64,000 nucleotides of DNA from Curtobacterium sp. MCBA15_008. Its GTDB lineage: Bacteria > Actinomycetota > Actinomycetes > Actinomycetales > Microbacteriaceae. Of this stretch, positions 40,265 to 49,101 are shown piece after piece. Position numbers and translations under genes: made by a program. How positions within the stretch are numbered: position 1 is the stretch's first letter; every line of letters begins with the position of its first letter. The stretch covers positions 31,604 through 95,603 of the forward strand of contig NZ_MJGN01000013.1 in NCBI RefSeq assembly GCF_001865065.1, given 5' to 3'. Under the pieces are notes generated by a model. It did no database searches and was not told the DNA's origin. It saw nothing but the letters and a program-made list of their open reading frames with translations.

Positions 40265-41652
40265 GCAGCGCATTCGACCGTCGCACGTTCCTCCGCGGTG
40301 CCGCGGCCACCGGTGGTGCCGGAGCGCTGGCACTGCTCGCCGCCTCGTGCGCCAGCGGCTCGGCAGCGAAGAGCAACCCGAACCAGGTCACGATCTGGGG
40401 TGTCACGGGGACGTTCGTGCCCTTCCAGACGAAGGTGATCAAGCAGTTCAACGAGATCCACCCGGACATCGACGTCAAGGTCAACGTGGTGCCGTCGCAG
40501 GGCACGGGTGACGCGACGAGCATCATCACGGCCGTGCGGGGTGGGACCGCGCCGGACCTGTGGCTGCTGGACCGGTTCAGTGCCGCGCAGTACGCCGCGA
40601 TCGGGCTCATCGAACCGATCGACGACCTCATCGAGGAGTTCGAGGACCAGCCGAAGGACGAGTTCCTGGCGCAGTGGCTGGGCTTCACGATCGGCGAGGT
40701 CACCTACGAGGGGAAGACGTACGGGCTCCCCCACGACACCGACGCCCGTGGCATGTTCGTGAACCGGAAGATGCTCACCGGCGCCGGGGTCGACCCGGAC
40801 GAGTTCGACTGGCAGCACAGCGGGCCGGCGACGTTCGACCGGGTGTGGGAGGTCAGCGAGCGGATCACGAAGAAGTCCGGCGGGAACTACACCCACATGG
40901 GGCTCCTGCCCTGGTACGGCGAGGGGTGGCCGTTCACGTGGGGTCTCGGGCTCGGGGCGTCGTACTACGACCAGCAGGACTCCCGGATGACGATGGACTC
41001 CCCCGGCGTCAAGCGCGTCTTCGAGTTCTACGAGGACTGGGCCGACCGCGTCGGCTACAAGGCGGCGGACACCTTCATCGCCACGTACGAGCCCACGGGG
41101 CACCCGCCGGGGCAGACCGCGTTCATGGCGGACCGGATGGCGTTCATGGTCAGCGTGCCGTCCACGATCCAGACGTTCGACAACTACGGCCCGAAGGACC
41201 TCGACTGGGGAGTGGCGCCGCTGCCGGTGCAGCAGGCCGGCGACGATCCGTACACCTGGTCCGGCGGCTTCGCGCTGTGCCTGCCGAAGGGCTCGAAGAA
41301 GAACCGTGCCGTGTGGGAGCTCATGAAGTACTTCACGAGCAAGCGCGGCCAGGAGACCTACGTGGTCCCGGCCACGAGCGTGCCCTCGAACATCTCGGCG
41401 CTGAAGGACCCGAAGGGCTCGGCGAAGTCGATCCGGTTCTTCGTCGAGTCGATGGGCGCGTCGACGTGCCGACCGCCGCTCCCCGTGGGCGGTGCGTGGT
41501 GGGACTCCCTCGCCGACGCCCGGTCGAGCGTGCTGCTCGGCACCGCGTCCCCACAGGAAGCGGTCGAACGGGCGCAGAACCGCGTCGACCCGATGATGCA
41601 GACGTACGCCCCGTTCCGGCTGCCGAAGGACTACGACAAGGTCCGGGTCTGA
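40261..41652 (+). CDS. ABC transporter sugar-binding lipoprotein, Tat-type signal
   Basis: 463 aa. The N-terminal RRTFLRGAAATGGAGALALL carries a twin-arginine motif, followed by the lipobox LAASC, so it is probably exported folded by Tat and lipid-anchored. The body is a family 1 solute-binding protein: VTIWGVTGTFVPFQTKVIKQF, GTAPDLWLLDRFS, and a C-terminal VWELMKYFTSKRGQETYV. It starts with GTG overlapping the upstream stop. Ligand is unknown; the downstream dehydrogenases suggest a sugar or polyol. Confidence 0.92.
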   Translation: MSSAFDRRTFLRGAAATGGAGALALLAASCASGSAAKSNPNQVTIWGVTGTFVPFQTKVIKQFNEIHPDIDVKVNVVPSQGTGDATSIITAVRGGTAPDLWLLDRFSAAQYAAIGLIEPIDDLIEEFEDQPKDEFLAQWLGFTIGEVTYEGKTYGLPHDTDARGMFVNRKMLTGAGVDPDEFDWQHSGPATFDRVWEVSERITKKSGGNYTHMGLLPWYGEGWPFTWGLGLGASYYDQQDSRMTMDSPGVKRVFEFYEDWADRVGYKAADTFIATYEPTGHPPGQTAFMADRMAFMVSVPSTIQTFDNYGPKDLDWGVAPLPVQQAGDDPYTWSGGFALCLPKGSKKNRAVWELMKYFTSKRGQETYVVPATSVPSNISALKDPKGSAKSIRFFVESMGASTCRPPLPVGGAWWDSLADARSSVLLGTASPQEAVERAQNRVDPMMQTYAPFRLPKDYDKVRV

Positions 41653-41673
41653 CCCGGTCCGTGAGAGGAACCC

Positions 41674-42657
41674 ATGCCCACCACCACACCGATCCGCGTC
41701 GCCGTCCTCGGCTTCTGGCACGTCCACGCCGGTGACTACGCCCGACAGGCGGTCGCGCACCCCGGCACGGAGCTCGTCGCCGTGTGGGACGACGACGCAG
41801 AGCGTGGTCGCGCCGGTGCCGAGCAGTTCGGCGTCGAGTACACCGACGACCTCGACGCCCTGCTCGCACGGGACGACGTCGACGCGGTCACCGTCACGAC
41901 CTCGACCGATGTGCACCACGACGTCATCACCAGGGCGGCGCGCGCCGGCAAGCACGTTTTCACCGAGAAGCTCCTCGCCCCGACGGTCGAGGAGTGCGAG
42001 TCGGTGATCGCCGCGTGCGACGACGCGGACGTCCGGCTCGTGGTCTCGCTCCCCCGGCTCTACCACGGGTACACGGCGGCGATCACGGCCGAACTCGACG
42101 CCGGACGGCTCGGCGACGTGTCGTACGCACGCGTCCGGTTGTCCCACGACGGAGCGGCGGCGCCGTGGCTGCCGGAACGCTTCTTCGACCCGTCGACCGC
42201 GATCGGCGGGGCCCTGACGGACCTCGGCTGCCACCCGGTCTACCTGACGCAGCTGTTCCTCGGTGCCCACCCCGACACGGTCCAGGCCGTGTACCGCTCG
42301 GTCACCGGCCGTGCGGTCGAGGACCACGCCGTCGTCACGGTCGGGTACCCCTCGCAGGCGATCGGGGTCATCGAGGCGGGCTTCGTCGCCGGCACGCCCT
42401 TCACGATCGACGTCGCGGGGACGCGCGGTTGGCTCGCGTACTCCGACCTGGAGGCGCGGCTCACCGCCGGCGGGCCGGCCTACGGCGACGAGGTGGTCAC
42501 CCTCCCCGTCCCCGAGGACACCCAGGACGCGTTCGGCCAGTGGGTGGACCACATCGCCGCCGGCACCCGCGCCGACGACAACCTGGCGCGCGCCGTCGAG
42601 CTCACCCGGCTCGTGGTCGCGGCCAACGCGGCAGCCCGCGAACCCGTGCCCGCCTGA
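41674..42657 (+). CDS. Gfo/Idh/MocA family oxidoreductase 1
   Basis: 327 aa. The NAD(P) Rossmann fold starts VAVLGFWHVHAGDYARQAVAHPG, with GKHVFTEKLLAPTVEECE (EKP-type Lys) and LTDLGCHPVYLTQLFLG as the catalytic D..xH segment. The usual GxGxxG is replaced by GFWHVH, which is seen in one branch of the family. It probably oxidises or epimerises a sugar or sugar-acid imported by the adjacent transporter. Starts 21 nt after the binding-protein gene with GAGAGGAA upstream. Confidence 0.88.
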   Translation: MPTTTPIRVAVLGFWHVHAGDYARQAVAHPGTELVAVWDDDAERGRAGAEQFGVEYTDDLDALLARDDVDAVTVTTSTDVHHDVITRAARAGKHVFTEKLLAPTVEECESVIAACDDADVRLVVSLPRLYHGYTAAITAELDAGRLGDVSYARVRLSHDGAAAPWLPERFFDPSTAIGGALTDLGCHPVYLTQLFLGAHPDTVQAVYRSVTGRAVEDHAVVTVGYPSQAIGVIEAGFVAGTPFTIDVAGTRGWLAYSDLEARLTAGGPAYGDEVVTLPVPEDTQDAFGQWVDHIAAGTRADDNLARAVELTRLVVAANAAAREPVPA

Positions 42658-42710
42658 CCCGGCGACACGGACACCAGCACAGCACGACCACACGAAGAGG
42701 AGCCCTCACC

Positions 42711-43736
42711 ATGCCCACTGACCCCACCATCCGCGTCGGCCTCATCGGCGGCGGCGGCATCGCGACCTTCCACATCGCCGGGTACCAGCAGCACGCGGAC
42801 GTCATCCGCATCACCGCGGTCGCCGACGCGGTCGCGGCGACCGCCGAGGCCCGTGGCGCCGAACTCGGCGTGCCGCACTTCACCGACTACGTCGAGATGC
42901 TCGAACGCGCCGACGTCGACGCCGTCGACATCTGCCTGCCGCACCACCTGCACCGTGACGCCATCGTCGCGGCGGCCCGCGCCGGCAAGCACGTCCTCTG
43001 CGAGAAGCCGCTCTGCCTGACCCCGGAGGAGGCCCGAGACGTGCAGGCGGCGGTCACCGAGGCCGGCGTCACGCTGATGTGCGCACACAACCAGCTGTTC
43101 CTGCCGGCGGTCGCCGCCGCGAAGGAGCTCATCGACTCGGGCGCGCTCGGCACCGTGTACGAGGTCCGCACGACCGACTCGTTCCGGAACGAGTTCGACC
43201 CGTCCAACATGGGGTGGCGCGCGCACGCCGCCCAGAGCGGTGGCGGGGAGCTGATCGACACCGGGTACCACCCCAGCTACCTGCTCATGCACCTCGCCGG
43301 CGGCGTCCCGGTGCAGGCGACGGCGATGCTGTCCACCCACCGACTGCGGTTCATGGAGGGCGAGGACTCCGCCCAGGCCCTCTTCCGGTTCGACAACGGC
43401 TCGGTCGGGCAGCTCGTGACCAGCTGGGCGTACGAGCCGGCCGCCGGGACGGAGCGGTTCAGCGTCGTCGGGGAGCTCGGGGCGCTGACGAGCGACGGCA
43501 CCACGCTGCGGTGGGACCTGCTCGACGGCACCAGCGAGACGCGGACCTTCGACGAGGTGGACACCTTCGCGGCCGAGATCGGCGCGTTCGGGGTGTGCCT
43601 GCGCGACGGCACGCGGCCGATCCACACCGAGCGGGAGGGGATCGCCGTCCTCGGCATGATCCTGGCGGCGTACGAGGGTGCCCGCTCGGGGACGATCGCG
43701 CCGGTGCTCCGCGTGGACGAGGTCGCGACGGTCTGA
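42711..43736 (+). CDS. Gfo/Idh/MocA family oxidoreductase 2
   Basis: 341 aa. A clear VGLIGGGGIATFHIAGYQQHADV dinucleotide fold, HHLHRDAIVAAARAGKHVLCEKPLCLTPEEA (Lys of EKP) and ELIDTGYHPSYLLMHLAGG (catalytic Asp/His). GAAGAGGAG precedes ATG 42711. Last gene of the ROK-controlled operon. Two related but diverged dehydrogenases in series suggest a two-step oxidation/epimerisation of the imported sugar. The exact substrate cannot be named. Confidence 0.9.
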   Translation: MPTDPTIRVGLIGGGGIATFHIAGYQQHADVIRITAVADAVAATAEARGAELGVPHFTDYVEMLERADVDAVDICLPHHLHRDAIVAAARAGKHVLCEKPLCLTPEEARDVQAAVTEAGVTLMCAHNQLFLPAVAAAKELIDSGALGTVYEVRTTDSFRNEFDPSNMGWRAHAAQSGGGELIDTGYHPSYLLMHLAGGVPVQATAMLSTHRLRFMEGEDSAQALFRFDNGSVGQLVTSWAYEPAAGTERFSVVGELGALTSDGTTLRWDLLDGTSETRTFDEVDTFAAEIGAFGVCLRDGTRPIHTEREGIAVLGMILAAYEGARSGTIAPVLRVDEVATV

Positions 43737-43774
43737 CCCGTCGGGTGGCCGGGACTGCCGGCATGTCCTCGTCC

Positions 43775-43827
43775 AGGGAGCAGGAATCGTCGGGTTGCCT
43801 GACAGGACCCGACGTTTGCTGCTCCCT
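43775..43827. repeat. inverted-repeat element, family B copy 2
   Basis: Arms AGGGAGCAGGAATCGTCGGG / CCCGACGTTTGCTGCTCCCT, between convergent genes. Confidence 0.9.
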
Positions 43828-43852
43828 CGACGGGGTGGGACGGTGGACCACG

Positions 43853-43896
43853 GACGGGAGGCGCGGTGCGGGCCCGCCACGCGCCTCCAGGCCGTC
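43853..43896. repeat. palindromic element, family A copy 6
   Basis: GACGGGAGGCGCGGTGCGGG / CCCGCCACGCGCCTCCAGGC, partly degenerate; it overlaps the stop of the SDR gene at 43895. Confidence 0.82.
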
Positions 43897-44854
43897 AGCG
43901 GCGTCGGCCCAGCGCGACGGCCGCGACCGCGACGAGCGCACCGGCCCAGAGCACGGGCCGGGTGACCCGGCGTCGCTTGGCGACCCAGCCGCCGTTCGTG
44001 GCGTTGTCGGCATCGGCGGGCTGGTAGAGGTTCCCGTCCGTCGGCGGCTGCGCCCCGCGGAGCGCGAAGGTCTGCACCATCGGCTTCGTGATCTTGTGGA
44101 ACAGCCCCGGGAACACGTACTGCAACGGTACGAGCGAGGCCTGGATCCGACCGACGAAGCGGTAGCGCTTCGGGTGCAGGGCCGCGCGGACGACCGCCCG
44201 GCCGGCACGGTCGACGGACACCGTCGGGGGCAGCGGGTGCGAAGCCTTCTCGGTGTAGTTCGCGCCGTTCTGGTAGATCGGGGTGTCGATCGTCGACGGC
44301 AGCAGCGCGGTGAACCGGATTCCCGTGCCGGCGAACTCGTCGCCCAGGACGTCGACCAGGCCGAGGGCGGCGTGCTTGCTCGTGACGTACGCCGACTGGT
44401 ACGGCGCGGAGAGCAGCGACTGGATCGACCCGACGAGGACGTACGTGCCCTTCCCGCGCTGCTTCCAGTGCGGGAGCAGGTGCGTGATCGCGTTGAGGTG
44501 GCCGTAGAGGTTCGTGTCGACGACGCGCTTGAACGCTTCGGTCGGGGTCTGCTCGAACAGGCCGTAGACGAACAGGGCGGCGTTCCCGACGAAGACGTCG
44601 ATCCGGCCGAAGCGGGTCGTCGTGGTGGCGATGAGGTCCTTCACCTGGTGCTCGTCGGCGACGTCGGTGGGGATCGCGACGGCCTCGGCACCGAGCTTCC
44701 GGCACTCGGCAGCGGCGGCCTCGAGGCTGTCGTGGCTGCGCGCGGCCAGCACGAGCGTCGCACCCTGCCGGGCGAACTCGTGCGCGGCGGCCCTGCCGAT
44801 GCCGCTCGATGCTCCGGTGACGACGACGATCTTCCCGCGGAACCGATGTGCCAT
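43895..44854 (-). CDS. short-chain dehydrogenase with C-terminal membrane helix
   Basis: 319 aa. Classical SDR core: VVVTGASSGIGRAAAHEFARQG (cofactor), NAALFVYG, active-site SIQSLLSAPYQSAYVTSKHAA (Ser...YxxxK). The region after residue 240 is atypical: VGRIQASLVPLQYVFPGLFHKI, then TDGNLYQPADADNATNGGW, ending in a transmembrane helix (PVLWAGALVAVAAVALGRRR). This long form is found in actinobacterial membrane-associated SDRs. ATG 44854 has TAGCAA 7 nt upstream. The substrate is unknown. Confidence 0.87.
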   Translation of the reverse strand: MAHRFRGKIVVVTGASSGIGRAAAHEFARQGATLVLAARSHDSLEAAAAECRKLGAEAVAIPTDVADEHQVKDLIATTTTRFGRIDVFVGNAALFVYGLFEQTPTEAFKRVVDTNLYGHLNAITHLLPHWKQRGKGTYVLVGSIQSLLSAPYQSAYVTSKHAALGLVDVLGDEFAGTGIRFTALLPSTIDTPIYQNGANYTEKASHPLPPTVSVDRAGRAVVRAALHPKRYRFVGRIQASLVPLQYVFPGLFHKITKPMVQTFALRGAQPPTDGNLYQPADADNATNGGWVAKRRRVTRPVLWAGALVAVAAVALGRRR

Positions 44855-44977
44855 GCGCTCGTTGCTACGCGCGGCGACCTGCGCTGTCGTCCAGGTCGAC
44901 GTACCCCGCGCCCGCCGATCGGCGCACGCGCGACGGCGGCCCTGTCGGCGGCGGGCACCGCGTGGGAGCATGGGCGC

Positions 44978-45241
44978 ATGCGCAAGGACGACCTCACCGT
45001 CGACGAGGCCACGGTCATCGCCGAGCACGCCCGGGCCGGGGTGCTCGAGCTCGACGACCCCGAGGTCCGGAAGGTCGTCGAGCAGGCGAACCGGGTGCTG
45101 GTGCGCGCGCAGATGTGGGGCGAGGAACGCAGCCCGAAGCTGCGCCGCCGCCGTCGGTTCATCGCGATCGGTGCGCTGCTGATGGTGCTCGTGTGGGTCG
45201 CCGGACTGCTCGTCCCGCTCGCGGTCCGCTTCGCCGGGTAG
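44978..45241 (+). CDS. small single-pass membrane protein
   Basis: 87 aa. An acidic helical N-terminus (DDLTVDEATVIAEHARAGVL) and a basic patch KLRRRRRF are followed by one transmembrane helix (FIAIGALLMVLVWVAGLLVPLAV). Not recognised. ATG 44978 is set by the conserved-looking start; no ribosome site is obvious. Divergent from the membrane SDR gene. Confidence 0.72.
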   Translation: MRKDDLTVDEATVIAEHARAGVLELDDPEVRKVVEQANRVLVRAQMWGEERSPKLRRRRRFIAIGALLMVLVWVAGLLVPLAVRFAG

Positions 45242-45328
45242 CGGCCGACCCGGCCGAATCGGACGGCCCACACCGCGCCGACTCGCGGTCCGGAGTTGCC
45301 CCGGCACCGCCGACCCGGTTGACTCGTC

Positions 45329-46651
45329 GTGATGACGAGCGCCACCGGGCAGACCACGAGGACCGCGTCCTGGACGGTGAGCGTCCGCGACGACACCGGA
45401 CCGATCGTCCTCACCGGCCTCCGCACCTCGTGGGAGCCTCTCGCGAAGCAGTCGGTGGTGGCCGCGCTGGTGGTCGCCGCCGCCGTGTGCAGCACACTCC
45501 TGCCCTGGCTCGTCGTCAGCGACGCCCGCTGGATGTGGACCGGTGTCGGGCTGGCCGTCGCGGGCCTGGTGGGCGCCGGGCTGATGGCGCGGTGGCCCGG
45601 CGTGGCCCGGGTGGAGCTGCTCGTGCCAGCCGTCGACTTCTTCGCGGTCGCGCTGCTCCGCTACGGCACCGGCGACGGCAGCTCGGTGTTCACGGCGATC
45701 GTCGTCCTGCCGGTCATCTGGGTCGCGGCGAACGCCGGCCGGAAGCACGTGGTCTGGCCGGTCCTCGCCACCACCGGCACGCTGTTGCTGCCGTACCTGC
45801 TGGCACCCACACCCCCGGCTCCGAGCGAGCTCGTGCGCCTGGTGATCGTGGTGTCGACCTTCGGCGCGACCGCGGCGGTGACGAACGAGCTCGCCCGCCA
45901 GGCCGGTCTGCAGCTGGCGGCGGCACAGCGTCGCCGGCGGGTCGCCGAGAGCGAGATCGACCGCGCGGCGCTCGTGCAGCAGTCGCTCCTGCCGGCCTCC
46001 GCGGACGAGCTCCCGCCCGAGGTCCGCGCCGTGGGCGTCTGCATCCCCGCCCGCGCCGTCGGCGGTGACTTCTACGACTGGTTCCCGACGCCGGACGGCG
46101 CCGCGTTCACCCTCGGCGACGTGATGGGCAAGGGCGTCGGTGCCGGCATGATCGCCGCAGCCGTGCGCTCGGTGATCCGCAGCACCGTGGACGACGACGA
46201 CGCCGCGGTCGCGGTCCGACGAGCGGCCGCAGGACTCGCGACCGGCTCGGCCGACCTCACCAGCGGCCAGTTCACCACCTGCTTCCACATGCGGGTGGAC
46301 CGCGACGGCACGGCTCGTTGGGTGGACGCGGGGCACGGTCTGACGTTCCTGCGCACCGCCGACGGCGCGGTCCGGACGCTCCGCTCCGAGCACCTGCCGA
46401 TCGGCGTCGGGACGGAGTGGACCAGTGAGCCCCTCGACCTCGTGCCCGGTGACGTCGTGGTCTCCGTCAGCGACGGGGTGCTCGACCTCTTCGGCGGCGA
46501 TCTCGACTCCGTCGACCGGCTGCACGACTGGCTGTCGCGGCACCCCGACCCGGGCTCCGTCGTGGACGGGATCGCGACCATGGCCGGGGCCACCGAGCAC
46601 CCGGACGACGTCACCGTCCTGTGCGTGGCCTACCGGCCGGACGGCGCGTGA
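45329..46651 (+). CDS. PP2C/SpoIIE-type serine phosphatase with membrane sensor region
   Basis: 440 aa. Five or six transmembrane helices (about 40-190) precede a linker helix (QRRRRVAESEIDRAALVQQSLLP) and the phosphatase domain (about 225-435): AVGGDFYDWF, FTLGDVMGKGVGAGM, WVDAGHGLTFLR, SVSDGVLDLFGG and HPDDVTVLCV give the metal-binding Asp residues. Such enzymes dephosphorylate STAS antagonists to release anti-sigma partners. The RsbW/RsbV-like pair at 23.6-24.4 kb is the nearest candidate pathway. The start is GTG 45329 or ATG 45332. Confidence 0.9.
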   Translation: MMTSATGQTTRTASWTVSVRDDTGPIVLTGLRTSWEPLAKQSVVAALVVAAAVCSTLLPWLVVSDARWMWTGVGLAVAGLVGAGLMARWPGVARVELLVPAVDFFAVALLRYGTGDGSSVFTAIVVLPVIWVAANAGRKHVVWPVLATTGTLLLPYLLAPTPPAPSELVRLVIVVSTFGATAAVTNELARQAGLQLAAAQRRRRVAESEIDRAALVQQSLLPASADELPPEVRAVGVCIPARAVGGDFYDWFPTPDGAAFTLGDVMGKGVGAGMIAAAVRSVIRSTVDDDDAAVAVRRAAAGLATGSADLTSGQFTTCFHMRVDRDGTARWVDAGHGLTFLRTADGAVRTLRSEHLPIGVGTEWTSEPLDLVPGDVVVSVSDGVLDLFGGDLDSVDRLHDWLSRHPDPGSVVDGIATMAGATEHPDDVTVLCVAYRPDGA

Positions 46652-46681
46652 CCCGCTGCCCAGTGGTACCGAACGATCGGG

Positions 46682-46900
46682 TCAGGGGCGGTCGCGCGCG
46701 CCGCGGTTGACCAGCCACAGGTAGGTGCTGTGGCCGACGAGCGCCAGGCCGAAGAACACCGCGGCGACCGCGTAGACCCGGTCGAGCTTGCCCTGCCCGA
46801 TCACGAGCATCACGATGCAGAACACGACGGCGACGGCGAGCACGCCCACCTGCACGGTGGACCAGATCCGTCGGAAGCGCGGCATGCCCGTCTCGTTCAC
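46682..46900 (-). CDS. small two-helix membrane protein
   Basis: 72 aa from GTG 46900. Two hydrophobic helices (STVQVGVLAVAVVFCIVMLVIG and YAVAAVFFGLALVGHSTYLW). The start is supported by a CAGAAT hexamer (46907-46912, minus strand) 6 nt upstream; the ATG at 46885 is an alternative giving 67 aa. Function unknown. Divergent from the hydrolase gene at 46937. Confidence 0.7.
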   Translation of the reverse strand: MNETGMPRFRRIWSTVQVGVLAVAVVFCIVMLVIGQGKLDRVYAVAAVFFGLALVGHSTYLWLVNRGARDRP

Positions 46901-46936
46901 ACCCCCATTCTGCCCGAACCGGTGGGACACTCGACC

Positions 46937-47683
46937 ATGGCGACGACGACGTGGAGCTCCGACACCGGGGGCGACGGCGTGCCGCTCTTGCTGCTGCACC
47001 CCGGTGGGACCGACTCGCGCAGCATGTCCTTGCTCGCCGGGGCGTTCGCAGGGCACCGGGTCGTTGTCGTCGACCGGCCGGGGCACGGACGCACCGCGGA
47101 CGTTCCCGGCCCGTGGCACTTCGCCGACGCGGCAGCGGTCGTCGCGACGGTCGTCGAGCGCCTGGACGCTGGTCCGGTGCACGTGCTCGGGTGGAGCGAC
47201 GGCGCCGTCGTCGGGCTCCACCTCGCGTTGGACCGGCCCGACCTCGTCCGCTCGCTCGTGTTCGGCGGTGCTCCGTACTCCGTCGACGGGTGGTACTCCG
47301 GCGTGCTGGACGGCGATCCACCGCAGTTCATGGCGGACGCCTACGCGGAGGTGTCCCCCGACGGCGCGGACCACTGGGCGATCGTGACGGCCAAGGCACG
47401 CGCGCTGCACGAGACCGAACCCGACGTGAGCACTGCCCGCCTGCGTGGACTCGACGTCCCGGTGCTCATCCTCTGCGGCGACGACGACGAGGTGCGGCTC
47501 GACCACCTGACGACGATGCTCGAGGCGCTGCCCGACGGGGAACTCGCGGTCGTCCCCCGTGCCACGCACGGTCTCATCGTCGAGAAGCCCGGACTCGTCG
47601 CCGACCTCGTTCGTGCCTTCCACGCCGAGGACAAGTCCGACGGCGTCGCACCGCGTCGCCGTGGCGCGGGCCACGCCGTGTGA
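46937..47683 (+). CDS. alpha/beta hydrolase
   Basis: 248 aa. LLLLHPGGTDSRSM (oxyanion region), nucleophile Ser in VLGWSDGAVVGLHLAL, acid Asp in LILCGDDDEVRLDHL and His in VPRATHGLIVEKP. The fold is of the 3-oxoadipate enol-lactonase-like group, but substrate is unknown. ATG 46937 has GACACT 5 nt upstream. Short C-terminal basic tail. Stands alone. Confidence 0.85.
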   Translation: MATTTWSSDTGGDGVPLLLLHPGGTDSRSMSLLAGAFAGHRVVVVDRPGHGRTADVPGPWHFADAAAVVATVVERLDAGPVHVLGWSDGAVVGLHLALDRPDLVRSLVFGGAPYSVDGWYSGVLDGDPPQFMADAYAEVSPDGADHWAIVTAKARALHETEPDVSTARLRGLDVPVLILCGDDDEVRLDHLTTMLEALPDGELAVVPRATHGLIVEKPGLVADLVRAFHAEDKSDGVAPRRRGAGHAV

Positions 47684-47824
47684 CGACCGTCACAGCTGGA
47701 CGGATGCGCAGGGCGGATGGTGCTCGGCGGTCGTCCAGGAGGCAGCGGGTTCGGTGGTCGACGACCACCAGGACGAAGCGCCCGCCGACACGCTGCGGGC
47801 ACCAGGACGAACGGGAGAGCGAAC

Positions 47825-47893
47825 ATGCGCGCAGTGGTGTGGCACGGCATCGAGGGCTGGGGCACGGTCGAGCTCGAGGCGGTCATCCGATGA
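47825..47893 (+). CDS. 22-aa upstream ORF, possible leader or dehydrogenase remnant
   Basis: Begins MRAVVWHGIEGWGTVELEAV. It has a GGGAGAG ribosome site and its TGA overlaps the ATG of the SDR gene as ATGA. The first seven residues equal the usual N-terminus of zinc alcohol dehydrogenases (MRAVVWHG), so it could be a decayed fragment kept as a translational coupler. Confidence 0.45.
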   Translation: MRAVVWHGIEGWGTVELEAVIR

Positions 47894-48795
47894 CCAGCCC
47901 AACCGACCAGTACGAAGCGAGCGATCCGCGCACCCGCTACCCCGACGTCCGACCGGACCCGCAGACGCAGGCCGAGCCGGGCCTCCAGTCCGAGATGCGC
48001 CCCGTACCGGACCTGGGCGAGTCGAGCTACCGCGGCACCGGTCGGCTCGCCGGCCGGAAGGCCCTCGTCACCGGCGGCGACTCCGGCATCGGTGCCGCCG
48101 TCGCGATCGCGTTCGCGCGGGAGGGGGCGGACGTCGCGATCGCCTACCTGCCGGAGGAGCAGTCCGACGCCGACCACGTGGTCGAGCAGATCCGCGCCGC
48201 CGGTCGGACCGCCCTCGCGATCCCGGGAGACCTCCGCGATCGGGAGTACGCGCCGTCGCTCGTCGACCAGGTCGTCGCCGGCCTCGGTGGGCTGGACGCG
48301 CTGGTGAGCGTCGCCGGCAAGCAGCGGTGGCAGCCCGATCTGCTCGACATCACCGACGAGCAGTTCGAGGCGACGTTCGACGTCAACGTGTTCGGCTTGT
48401 TCCGGCTCGTCAAGGCAGCGCTCCCCCACCTGCAGCCCGGCGCCACCATCACAACGACCGCGTCGATGGAGGCGTACCAGCCTGCCCCGGACCGGCTCGA
48501 CTACGCCGCGTCCAAGGGAGCGATCAACAACTTCTCGAAGGGACTCTCGCAGCTGCTGATCGAGCGCGGCATCCGGGTGAACGTCGTCGCGCCCGGCCCG
48601 ACGTGGACCGTGCTGCAGCCGAGCGGCGGTGTGGACCCGGAGTCCCTGCCGGAGTTCGGGAGCAGCGAGTCCCCGATGGGTCGCGCGGCGCAGCCCGCCG
48701 AGCTCGCCCCGGCGTACGTGTTCCTCGCCTCGCACGAGTCGAGCTACGTCGCCGGCGAGACCCTCAACGTCAACGGCGGGATGGTCACCCCCTGA
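47890..48795 (+). CDS. SDR oxidoreductase, YghA-like
   Basis: 301 aa. The long N-terminal extension TQAEPGLQSEMRPVPDLGESSYRGTGRLAGRKA followed by LVTGGDSGIGAAVAIAFAREGADVAI is characteristic of YghA/YhdG-like SDRs. Active site: NHV-equivalent LVSVAGKQRWQPD, then TTTASMEAYQPAPDRLDYAASKGA (Ser, Tyr, Lys). These act as stress-related aldehyde/ketone reductases in the cytoplasm. Its start overlaps the 22-aa upstream ORF by 4 nt. Confidence 0.9.
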   Translation: MTSPTDQYEASDPRTRYPDVRPDPQTQAEPGLQSEMRPVPDLGESSYRGTGRLAGRKALVTGGDSGIGAAVAIAFAREGADVAIAYLPEEQSDADHVVEQIRAAGRTALAIPGDLRDREYAPSLVDQVVAGLGGLDALVSVAGKQRWQPDLLDITDEQFEATFDVNVFGLFRLVKAALPHLQPGATITTTASMEAYQPAPDRLDYAASKGAINNFSKGLSQLLIERGIRVNVVAPGPTWTVLQPSGGVDPESLPEFGSSESPMGRAAQPAELAPAYVFLASHESSYVAGETLNVNGGMVTP

Positions 48796-48868
48796 TCCCC
48801 TGCACCGGGTGGGAATGGAACGGACCCGCCCGGTGTCGAACACTGCACCGAATGCGAAGGAGCACACC

Positions 48869-49006
48869 ATGAGCCTCGACCTCCACAAGAGCGCCGGCAT
48901 CGACGACGACCGCACCTGCCTGCCGAAGCCGGTCCTCACCAGCCTGCACGACGAGCAGGCACCGTCCTTCGGACGCTGGCTGGGCCAGATCAACGACCAC
49001 AGCTGA
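48869..49006 (+). CDS. small hypothetical protein, 45 aa
   Basis: It begins MSLDLHKSAGIDDDRTCLPK and ends SFGRWLGQINDHS. A GAAGGAG ribosome site is well placed before ATG 48869. Not recognised; no membrane helix. It follows the SDR gene by 73 nt and may share its transcript. Confidence 0.6.
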   Translation: MSLDLHKSAGIDDDRTCLPKPVLTSLHDEQAPSFGRWLGQINDHS

Positions 49007-49023
49007 TCTCGCGGTGACGTCCT

Positions 49024-49071
49024 GACGGACTGGAGGCGCGGTGCCGGCTGGCACCGCGCCTCCAGTCCGTC
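49024..49071. repeat. palindromic element, family A copy 7
   Basis: GACGGACTGGAGGCGCGGTG / CACCGCGCCTCCAGTCCGTC, 48 bp and perfect except at the centre. Confidence 0.93.
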
Positions 49072-49101
49072 TCCGGTCTCGCTCACTGCTACCGTGCTCA
49101 C

